A DNA stretch of 64,000 nucleotides. Origin: UBA10347 sp905182135 (GTDB lineage: Bacteria > Actinomycetota > Acidimicrobiia > Acidimicrobiales > UBA10347). The notes below the pieces were generated by a model, which saw only the letters and a program-made list of their open reading frames with translations, was not told the DNA's origin and did not search any database. Made by a program: the position numbers and the translations under genes. Location of the stretch: the NCBI GenBank assembly GCA_963925805.1, contig CAWUSE010000005.1, positions 168,518 to 232,517 of the forward strand. Reading direction: 5' to 3'. Below are positions 58,531 through 64,000 of the stretch, piece after piece (positions within the stretch are counted from its first letter, which is position 1; each line of letters starts with the position of its first letter).

Positions 58531-59103
58531 ATGCGAGTGCTCGTCGTCGATGCGTATCCGGCCGCCCATCCCGATGCAGCGGTCGTTCGTCAGGCCATCG
58601 AGATGCTCGAGAAGCAGGACAATCAGGTCGACTACCTGTCGCTGGTGAGTGACGAGTTCAGCACCGCGATGACCGCTGACGAACGGGCCGCGTATGAGAC
58701 TGACGAGCCGTTGATCGCGGATGAGACCAAGGCAAGTGCAGCCCGGGTGCAAGGCGCCGATGCACTTTTGTTCTGCTATCCGACAACATTGTTCGGTGTG
58801 CCACCTCGGCTAAAGGGTTGGCTTGAACGAGTCATGGTGACGGGTGTTGCCTTCGTCTTCGATAACAAGCAGCGAGTGCGGCCAGGCCTGACCAATGTGC
58901 GTCGTATCGGTGTGGTCACGACCACACCGCATTCTCGTCGCGCCACGATGCGGGCCCGCGACCTGGGTTATCGCACGTTGATGCGCGCCCTCCGTTTGAA
59001 CTGTCACCCGCTCTGCCGTCGCACCTTCGTCCGCATGCCAGTTGGCGCTCCAGCCGCGCGCTTCGCCGACCGTCTCAACCGATCTCTGCGCTCCTGGCGT
59101 TAG
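58531..59103 (+). CDS. flavodoxin-fold NAD(P)H oxidoreductase (MdaB/WrbA-like)
   Basis: The 190-residue protein begins MRVLVVDAYPAAHPDAAVV and shows the flavodoxin-like quinone reductase pattern: DALLFCYPTTLFGVPPRLKGWLERV (in two parts, about 76-100) and RRIGVVTTTPHSR (about 130-142). The phosphate-binding loop region (DAYPAAHPDA) is shorter than in flavodoxin. It should reduce quinones or similar electrophiles with NAD(P)H. An ATG at 58531 is preferred over the GTG at 58528. It faces the related gene at 59136-59618 head to tail in a convergent pair. Confidence 0.8.
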   Translation: MRVLVVDAYPAAHPDAAVVRQAIEMLEKQDNQVDYLSLVSDEFSTAMTADERAAYETDEPLIADETKASAARVQGADALLFCYPTTLFGVPPRLKGWLERVMVTGVAFVFDNKQRVRPGLTNVRRIGVVTTTPHSRRATMRARDLGYRTLMRALRLNCHPLCRRTFVRMPVGAPAARFADRLNRSLRSWR

Positions 59104-59112
59104 TGCGCACCT

Positions 59113-59125
59113 AGGGTCTGACCCT
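59113..59125. terminator. Small hairpin between convergent flavodoxin-fold genes
   Basis: AGGGT-CTG-ACCCT (5-bp stem) lies 10 bp after the plus-strand stop and 11 bp before the minus-strand stop. The wider CACCTA (59109) and TAGGTG (59137) can extend it. Its core, GGGTC-T-GACCC, resembles the GTGTC-A-GACAC motifs near 34211. Confidence 0.45.
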
Positions 59126-59135
59126 CCATGCACAC

Positions 59136-59618
59136 TTAGGTGATCGTGAGTGAGTCGACGAACGCGATGCGCTCGGCGGGGCTGACGCGGTCGACCTTGT
59201 AGAGCGACTGCCAGCTGAAGCTGGCCCCGGGGGCGCACAGCGGCACGATGGTGCGCTTCCACAACTGCAGACCAGGCTCACCCTGCAGCATGTTGATGCG
59301 CTTTGTGCTGCCATGCGATGTGAGGACCGTCAGCGACTCGATCGTGCGCAGTGGACTCGTGTCTCTCGATTGGTCACCGTCGACCCATGGCCCGATCAGG
59401 TCGTTCAACGCGTCGAGAAGCATCGCAGGAAGCGAACCCCACCACGTGGGATACACCGCAACGAGTCGAGTCGCATCGATGCAGGCATAGGGGGTCCAAC
59501 GGTCACCCTGGCCAAGTCGCACGACGCGGGCACCTGGGGCCTGAGCAACGACAGCATCGAGCAACGCCGAGTTGTAGCTCTGTTCGAGTGGGTGCGCCTG
59601 CACCACCAACGTGGTCAC
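59136..59618 (-). CDS. flavodoxin-fold NAD(P)H dehydrogenase (quinone)-like
   Basis: This 160-residue protein begins MTTLVVQAHPLEQSYNSALLD, the classic start of MdaB/KefF-type quinone reductases (AHP...SxN). It continues ATRLVAVYPTWWGSLPAMLLDALNDLIGP (in two parts, about 49-77) with the flavin-contacting YPTWWG motif. It then has LTVLTSHGSTKRINMLQGEPG (in parts). The normal family is about 180-200 residues, and this copy is a little short at the C-terminus. It is convergent with the related gene at 58531-59103 and divergent from the FAD enzyme gene, with only 72 bp between the starts. Confidence 0.83.
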   Translation of the reverse strand: MTTLVVQAHPLEQSYNSALLDAVVAQAPGARVVRLGQGDRWTPYACIDATRLVAVYPTWWGSLPAMLLDALNDLIGPWVDGDQSRDTSPLRTIESLTVLTSHGSTKRINMLQGEPGLQLWKRTIVPLCAPGASFSWQSLYKVDRVSPAERIAFVDSLTIT

Positions 59619-59690
59619 GTCCAGACGTTAACTCAACCGCAACCCCGCCCGGCGCGGCCACCCTGCGTCACCAGCCCTAGGCTTCGCAGC

Positions 59691-61271
59691 GTGGGAACCA
59701 GAAAAGTAGATGCCGACATCATCGTTGTGGGTGGTGGTCACAACGGCCTCATCTGTGCGGCCTATCTAGCTCGCTCTGGCCATGACACACTACTGGTCGA
59801 GGCCCGCGACGCTGTTGGTGGGTGCGCCTCGACTGTCGATGCGCTAGGCGCACGTTTCAATATTTGCAATTGTGATCACACGCTGATTCGGGCGATGCCG
59901 GTTATCGATGATCTCGACCTGTCAGGTCACGGGCTGACCTACCTCGAGGGCGATGCCAGCTACCTGCACATGTTCCACGACGAGACCTCGCCGTGGCTGT
60001 TCTTTTCGGATCAACAGAAAACCCTCGACGGGCTGAGCGTCTCGCACCCTCATCAGGTGAAGGCATACCAGCGGTATCTCGACGAGGTGATGCCGGTTGC
60101 CGAAATGGTTCTGGACATGACTCGCAGTCGTACGACACTGGCTGCGATGGCCAAGACCGCAATCGGGCGCCGGGCTAAGGGCATCGCAACACTGCTCAAG
60201 TGGAGCCGCATGAGTGCGCTCGACGTGCTGACCAGCTACTTCGATGATTGGCATATGGTCCTGCCCGCGATTAGTGCTGGGCCGACCGTGTGGGGCGTTC
60301 CGCCAGAAACGCCTGGCACCGGCATGGCTGCGCTTGGTTATGCGACTCGGCACCTGATTCGCACCGGCCGCCCCGAAGGCGGAAGCGGCGCACTGACCGA
60401 CGCGGTTGCTGCCAGTTTCGCCGCAGCCGGCGGTCGCACCAAGACCTCTGCGATCGTTACCAAGCTGCTGGTTAAAGATGATGCGGTTGCCGGTGTCGAA
60501 CTGACAAACGGCGAGCGCCTCACCGCTGGCATCGTCGTAACTGCATGTGATCCGAATCAGGTCATGCTCGAATGGCTCGATGAGATGCCGGCAGCGGCCC
60601 GAAAGACGCAGAAGCGTTATCGCGACCAACCCATCCACGATGGTTATGAGTCCAAAATCGATGCCGTGATCGGTGACCGCTCGGCGCTCATGGGCATGGA
60701 GGCGCTGCAGGAACGATTCCCAACGACCGACATGCTTGAGCCGACCGTCATCGTGTCGCCCTCACTCGATGAGCTCACCGCCGCTCATAAACTTCGGGCC
60801 GACGGTCGTGTCGCCGAGAACCCGACGATCCTGATGAACATCCCGTCGGTGCTCGACCCGACAATGAGGTCACAAGACGGCAGGCACATCCTGAGCCTGG
60901 AGGTCCTGTTCACGCCGTACTCGTTACCCGGTGGTTGGCCAGCTTCAGGCGAACCGCGACGCTGGTTCGATGTTGCCAACAAGTTCTGGAATCCGGCCAT
61001 CGAGCCGGCCGAGCATGAATGGCGGGCCATGACGCCGGACATCTACGAATCTGATTTCCACATGCCACGCGGCCACGCGCCGTCCTACGCGGCGTCGCCC
61101 CTGGCGACGTTGCTCGGCAAATCGCCCGAGGTCAGTCGCTATCGCAGCCCCGTTGAGGGGCTCTATCTCAGTGGCGCTGGCACGTGGCCCGGCGCTGGGA
61201 TTTTCGGCGCACCTGGTCGCAATGCCGCCGATGCTGTCCTGGCCGATCTGCGCAAAACCAAACGCCGCTAG
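59691..61271 (+). CDS. FAD-dependent oxidoreductase, phytoene-dehydrogenase (CrtI)-like
   Basis: The 526-residue protein begins with a dinucleotide-binding motif, ADIIVVGGGHNGLICAAYLARSG (in parts, about 7-29), then LLVEARDAVGGCASTVDALG. It ends GLYLSGAGTWPGAGIFGAPGRNAA (in parts, about 490-513), the C-terminal FAD-contacting motif of the CrtI/NAD(P)-FAD oxidoreductase superfamily. A middle part with PPETPGTGMAALG replaces the usual lipid-substrate region. The family includes carotenoid desaturases and retinol saturases, but many actinobacterial members are uncharacterised. GTG59691 was chosen because a longer frame from 59313 overlaps the divergent gene. Monocistronic; a GNAT relic follows. 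Confidence 0.86.
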   Translation: MGTRKVDADIIVVGGGHNGLICAAYLARSGHDTLLVEARDAVGGCASTVDALGARFNICNCDHTLIRAMPVIDDLDLSGHGLTYLEGDASYLHMFHDETSPWLFFSDQQKTLDGLSVSHPHQVKAYQRYLDEVMPVAEMVLDMTRSRTTLAAMAKTAIGRRAKGIATLLKWSRMSALDVLTSYFDDWHMVLPAISAGPTVWGVPPETPGTGMAALGYATRHLIRTGRPEGGSGALTDAVAASFAAAGGRTKTSAIVTKLLVKDDAVAGVELTNGERLTAGIVVTACDPNQVMLEWLDEMPAAARKTQKRYRDQPIHDGYESKIDAVIGDRSALMGMEALQERFPTTDMLEPTVIVSPSLDELTAAHKLRADGRVAENPTILMNIPSVLDPTMRSQDGRHILSLEVLFTPYSLPGGWPASGEPRRWFDVANKFWNPAIEPAEHEWRAMTPDIYESDFHMPRGHAPSYAASPLATLLGKSPEVSRYRSPVEGLYLSGAGTWPGAGIFGAPGRNAADAVLADLRKTKRR

Positions 61272-61344
61272 AGCGCACCAGGCATCGTTTCGGAAACTCG
61301 GCGCGTGCGCAAGAGCAGCTGGGCCATGATGGGTTGATGGGGCC

Positions 61345-61695
61345 GTAGTCATCGGCGCCGTCCGCTCGGCCAAGGCTGCTGGGCTCGGCACGATTCGACT
61401 CGCAGCCCTCGACGCTGATCCAACAGCCTTTGGCCAAACTCACGCGGAGGAAGCAGCGTCCGGCGAGGACCATTGGGGCGAGGACCATTGGATAGAACGA
61501 GCAGCTGGCAGCGAGATAGGCCAAACATTCGTGGCTGTTCTGAACAACGAGTTCGTCGGCGTTTGCGGTGCCCACCTGCCGACTCTTGGCGGCCCGGTGG
61601 AACTGGTGTCGGTGTGGACTGCACCCGCAACATGGGGACACGGGGTGGGTCGATCATTGGTCGAAACGGTTCTCGAGTGGGCGACGAGGAGCTAG
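61345..61695 (+). pseudogene. GNAT acetyltransferase relic
   Basis: An open frame of 117 codons without any in-frame start near its beginning encodes the N-terminal two thirds of a GNAT protein: GTIRLAALDADPTAFGQTHA, then FVAVLNNEFVGVCGAHLP, then VSVWTAPATWGHGVGRSLVE, the acetyl-CoA-binding motif A (normally R/Q-x-x-G-x-G). It stops at 61693-61695 right after EWATRS, where the C-terminal 40-50 residues should follow. A 15-bp in-frame tandem duplication gives GEDHWGEDHW. The absent start, the missing C-terminus and the duplication together indicate a decaying gene. Confidence 0.75.
61462..61491 (+). repeat. Perfect 15-bp tandem duplication
   Basis: GGCGAGGACCATTGG occurs at 61462-61476 and again at 61477-61491 inside the GNAT relic, duplicating five residues in frame. 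Confidence 0.9.
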
Positions 61696-61866
61696 CAGAG
61701 CCAGAAGAATGCCGGTGGTGAGAGGGGCGGTATGCGTTCTTCCACACCCTGTACGGGCCATGCGATGCCCTCGCGTCACAGCAAGCCCTGAGTGACACAA
61801 CGGCTGCTCGCTGGTGGTGCCCGTAGTGGGCGTGTGTGACCAACTCAACCTGGATGCGTGCAGAAG

Positions 61867-61910
61867 TTTGTGAACTCTCAAAAGACAATTTGTGAACTCT
61901 CAAAAGACAA
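61867..61910. repeat. Perfect 22-bp tandem repeat upstream of an ABC operon
   Basis: TTTGTGAACTCTCAAAAGAC followed by AA occurs at 61867-61888 and again at 61889-61910 with no mismatch. It ends 36 bp before the GTG of the ABC ATPase gene, so it spans the expected promoter position. It may be an activator or repressor site present twice. The rest of 61696-61946 shows nothing recognisable. Confidence 0.9.
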
Positions 61911-61946
61911 GTAGCGGGCGCGGCGTCCATCTGGCATGATCTGTCG

Positions 61947-62708
61947 GTGAGTGACGGGCAGCAAGCACGAGGCGGCGCGAATCGACTTTTGTCGTTCGAT
62001 TCGGTCTCCATGGTTTTTCCAGACGGCACACACGCGCTCGACGACGTCAGCTTCGGCGTAGACGAGGGTGAGTTCGTAACGATCGTGGGCCCATCGGGCT
62101 GCGGGAAATCGACGATCCTGAAGATCGCGTCGGGCCTGCTGGACCACACCGACGGTTCCTACGATCTGGCCGACGACAACCTGGGTTACGTCTTCCAAGA
62201 CTCCACGCTGCTGCCCTGGCGGACGGTGATGAAGAACGTCGAGTTGTTCGACGAGCTTCGCAAGGGCGACAAATCAGCACGGCGTGCAAATGCACAACGA
62301 GTCATCGAAACCGTTGGACTTGGCGGCTTTGAGAACCATCACCCCAAACGACTGTCCGGCGGCATGCGCATGCGTGTATCGCTCGCTCGGTCTTTGACAC
62401 TGAACCCCAAGGTCTTCTTGTTCGACGAGCCATTTGGTGCTCTCGATGAGATCACTCGCCAGAACCTGAACGAAGAGGTTGGCCGTCTGTTCAAAGAACT
62501 GAACTTCGGCGGGCTCTTCATCACCCACTCGATTCCGGAGGCTGTCTTCATGTCGACCAAGGTGCTCGTCATGTCGTCTCGGCCTGGCCGCATCATCGAC
62601 GAATTCGACGTGCCGTTTGAGTACCCACGAACAGCCGAGTTGCGGTACGACCCTGAGTTCGCCCGTCTGAGCGGCGAGGTCTCTAAGAGCCTGGCGGCAT
62701 TCCACTAA
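61947..62708 (+). CDS. ABC transporter ATP-binding protein, NitT/TauT (SsuB/ThiZ) type
   Basis: The 253-residue ATPase has Walker A GPSGCGKSTILK (about 48-59), Q-loop YVFQDSTLLPWRTV (about 85-98), signature LSGGMRMRVSLARSL (about 136-150), Walker B VFLFDEPFGALDE (about 156-168) and H-loop ITHSIPEAVF. The QD...LLPW Q-loop is the mark of the nitrate/taurine/sulfonate/pyrimidine importer group. The GTG start lies 36 bp after a 22-bp tandem repeat. Its stop overlaps the permease start (TAATG). It works with the permease at 62708 and the lipoprotein starting at 63641. No TPP riboswitch is visible upstream. Confidence 0.92.
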   Translation: MSDGQQARGGANRLLSFDSVSMVFPDGTHALDDVSFGVDEGEFVTIVGPSGCGKSTILKIASGLLDHTDGSYDLADDNLGYVFQDSTLLPWRTVMKNVELFDELRKGDKSARRANAQRVIETVGLGGFENHHPKRLSGGMRMRVSLARSLTLNPKVFLFDEPFGALDEITRQNLNEEVGRLFKELNFGGLFITHSIPEAVFMSTKVLVMSSRPGRIIDEFDVPFEYPRTAELRYDPEFARLSGEVSKSLAAFH

Positions 62709-63496
62709 TGAAGAAGCGACTCGGAACCGCCTGGCCACCACTCGCCGTATTCGCTGGGTTCATCGGCGTCTGGTACTTCTACAGCGGCGTCATCCTGGAC
62801 GAGGTCGAACGCAACATTTCGCTGCCCTACTTCCACAATGTTGTCGACATAGCGTTCCTCGATGGAGAGAACCGCAGCGAGCTTCTTAGTGCGACATGGA
62901 CGAGCGCCTGGATCGCCGGCATCGGCCTGGCGATAGCGGTGGCTCTCGGCTTGTTCTTCGCGGTGCTGATGAGTCAGGCCAAGTGGATCGAGCGTTCTTT
63001 CTACCCCTACGCCGTATTGCTGCAGACCATTCCAATTCTGGCGTTGGTGCCGGTCATCGGCCTTCGCTTCGGCTTCGGAATCGGCGCTCGCGTGATCGTT
63101 GTGGTGATCATCTCGTTGTTCCCGATTATTACGAACACCCTGTTTGGACTCAAGACAGCCGAGCAGGGTCACCACGACCTGTTCACCCTGCACAAGGCCA
63201 GCAGGGTCACTCGCTTGTTCAAGCTGCAGTTTCCTAGCGCCCTACCCGCCATGTTCACCGGCTTCCAGATATCGGCCGGCTTGGCGGTGATCGGTGAGAT
63301 CGTTGGCGGCTTCTTCTTTGGCCGAGGCGCCACCGATCTAGGCAATCGGATTCAGCTCTACGCGGCGCGCCTTCGAGCCGAGGAACTCATTGGTGCCATC
63401 GCACTTTCGGCCGGCTTGGGCATTTCTGTGTTCTGGTTCTTCGGGTTCCTTCGCAACCGCTTCACCTCATCTTGGGCCGAGGCCAACCACACCTGA
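62708..63496 (+). CDS. ABC transporter permease, NitT/TauT type
   Basis: This 262-residue inner-membrane protein has about six hydrophobic segments and the binding-protein-dependent permease loop region HHDLFTLHKASRVTRLFKLQFPSALPA (in parts, about 157-183). GLAVIGEIVGGFFFGRGATDLG (about 194-215) is conserved in this group. It is translationally coupled to the ATPase gene by a TAATG overlap. The substrate-binding lipoprotein gene follows after 144 bp, a gap that contains a stable hairpin. Confidence 0.9.
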   Translation: MKKRLGTAWPPLAVFAGFIGVWYFYSGVILDEVERNISLPYFHNVVDIAFLDGENRSELLSATWTSAWIAGIGLAIAVALGLFFAVLMSQAKWIERSFYPYAVLLQTIPILALVPVIGLRFGFGIGARVIVVVIISLFPIITNTLFGLKTAEQGHHDLFTLHKASRVTRLFKLQFPSALPAMFTGFQISAGLAVIGEIVGGFFFGRGATDLGNRIQLYAARLRAEELIGAIALSAGLGISVFWFFGFLRNRFTSSWAEANHT

Positions 63497-63604
63497 TCGC
63501 CATTTTGATCCAGCAGCTTTTGTTTCCTGTTTGTTAACACCAGGAACACAGGCAACATCGTTGTCTTTCCGTCGTGTTGGGCCACTAAGTTATGTTCGTT
63601 CTCA

Positions 63605-63621
63605 GAGGGGCGACGCCCCTC
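63605..63621 (+). promoter_or_regulatory. Short GC-rich hairpin before the binding-protein gene
   Basis: GAGGGGC-GAC-GCCCCTC forms a perfect 7-bp stem with a three-base loop, ending 9 bp before the GGAGGGG ribosome site of the lipoprotein gene. It may be an mRNA-stabilising or processing stem that raises binding-protein expression relative to the membrane subunits. Confidence 0.5.
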
Positions 63622-63640
63622 ATGATCCTGGAGGGGATTC

Positions 63641-64000
63641 ATGACTACACGACGTAGCCCTTGGCTTCTGTTTGTGGCGTTATTCGCCGCGTTCGGCCTT
63701 ATCGCAGCTGCCTGTGGTGGCAGCGATGACACCGCGTCCGACACGCCTGACGTCGTCGACATATCGGACAGCGATGCTGACGCCGATGTTGTGGATGATG
63801 ACGAAGGCCATTCGGCCGACCTCTCTGGCCTGGCCTCATGCCCGAACCCATTGGTCATTCAGACTGATTGGTTCCCTGAGCCCGAGCATGGTGCGCTGTA
63901 CAACTTGACGGCTGGCGAAGGTTCCATCGATGCTGAGTCGGGTCGTTTCTCTGGTCCTTTGGCTGCTGATCCTTCGATCATTATCGAGATCCGTGCTGGT
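63641..64000 (+). CDS. ABC transporter substrate-binding lipoprotein (partial, runs off the window)
   Basis: Only the first 120 codons are present. The N-terminus MTTRRSPWLLFVALF leads to a lipobox LIAAAC (Cys25), then a linker very rich in Asp (about 29-55). The start of a periplasmic-binding domain follows: CPNPLVIQTDWFPEPEHGAL (about 68-87). The WFPEPEHG pattern fits the NMT1/nitrate-type binding proteins in which the first strand contacts the ligand. The ribosome site GGAGGGG lies 4-5 bases before the ATG. It is the third gene of the operon begun at 61947. The ligand cannot be told from this part. Confidence 0.85.
   Translation, partial: MTTRRSPWLLFVALFAAFGLIAAACGGSDDTASDTPDVVDISDSDADADVVDDDEGHSADLSGLASCPNPLVIQTDWFPEPEHGALYNLTAGEGSIDAESGRFSGPLAADPSIIIEIRAG

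Noticed and set aside
59313..59690. A 126-codon N-terminal extension of the CrtI-like enzyme
   Set aside because: It overlaps the divergent flavodoxin-fold gene, and the FAD motif belongs at the N-terminus, which the GTG at 59691 provides.
61947..64000. A thiamine-precursor (ThiXYZ) importer
   Set aside because: The ATPase/permease type would fit, but there is no TPP riboswitch upstream and the binding protein is cut off, so no substrate is assigned.

Overview
The window looks like a chromosome segment of an uncultured actinobacterium, most likely of the marine/freshwater Acidimicrobiia type. The sequence reasons are: moderately GC-rich coding DNA with frequent GTG starts; lipoprotein signals of the form ...AAACGGSD; three luciferase-like (probably F420-dependent) oxidoreductases; an SCO6745-family protein; a YqeC protein; and many short operons with ATGA start/stop overlaps. 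The lineage is an inference; there is no rRNA or other phylogenetic marker. I found no tRNA, rRNA, CRISPR array, insertion sequence or phage module.

Region 1 (1-10.8 kb) is the most interesting part. A minus-strand operon encodes a BMP-family (nucleoside-type) ABC importer: lipoprotein, double-NBD ATPase and two permeases. It continues into an isopenicillin-N-synthase-like Fe(II) oxygenase and a ring-hydroxylating-oxygenase alpha subunit that has lost its Rieske [2Fe-2S] module but keeps the mononuclear iron site. A divergent unit carries an adenosine-deaminase-family gene with an MFS transporter, and on the other strand a second Rieske-less oxygenase paralogue. The only precedent I know for this architecture with purines is the caffeine N-demethylase NdmC, which borrows a Rieske domain from its reductase. 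I therefore propose a locus for uptake and oxidative trimming of modified purines or nucleosides.

Region 2 (10.8-23 kb) holds a small membrane protein with palindromes in its promoter, an SCO6745-family protein, an alpha/beta hydrolase, an amidase relic, a cytochrome P450 whose start sits in a near-perfect 33-bp palindrome, a heterodimeric ABC exporter, a shikimate-kinase-like P-loop protein, an SDR, YjdM/PhnA, a decayed 6PGDH/HIBADH-type dehydrogenase, an LLM oxidoreductase and a small excisionase-like HTH protein with a strong terminator.

Region 3 (22-38 kb) holds a class II aldolase, an ABM-domain protein divergent from a SulP transporter, malonyl-CoA decarboxylase with an alcohol dehydrogenase, two lipoproteins, acyl-CoA thioesterase II, an MFS pump, an FMN 2-hydroxyacid oxidase with a duplicated 3' tail, a threonine dehydratase, aroK and aroQ.

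Region 4 (38-42 kb) is a thiamine ABC importer operon (thiB-thiP-thiQ) under a clear TPP riboswitch whose 3' edge overlaps the Shine-Dalgarno sequence.

Region 5 (42-64 kb) holds an SDR, two LLM oxidoreductases, a methyltransferase, an MscS channel, a thioesterase, and a YceI-pirin-VOC operon divergent from a MarR regulator with a palindromic intergenic operator. It continues with a PLP decarboxylase, YqeC, an alpha/beta hydrolase-creatininase-RidA operon, a TrzN/AtzB-type amidohydrolase, two convergent flavodoxin-fold proteins, a CrtI-like FAD enzyme, a GNAT relic, and the start of a NitT/TauT-type ABC operon whose binding protein runs off the end.

Two themes cross the window. First, there are gene relics: an amidase, a HIBADH-like dehydrogenase, a GNAT and a duplicated oxidase tail. 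Second, there are many exact or near-exact two-copy direct repeats of 15-33 bp, often in promoter regions.
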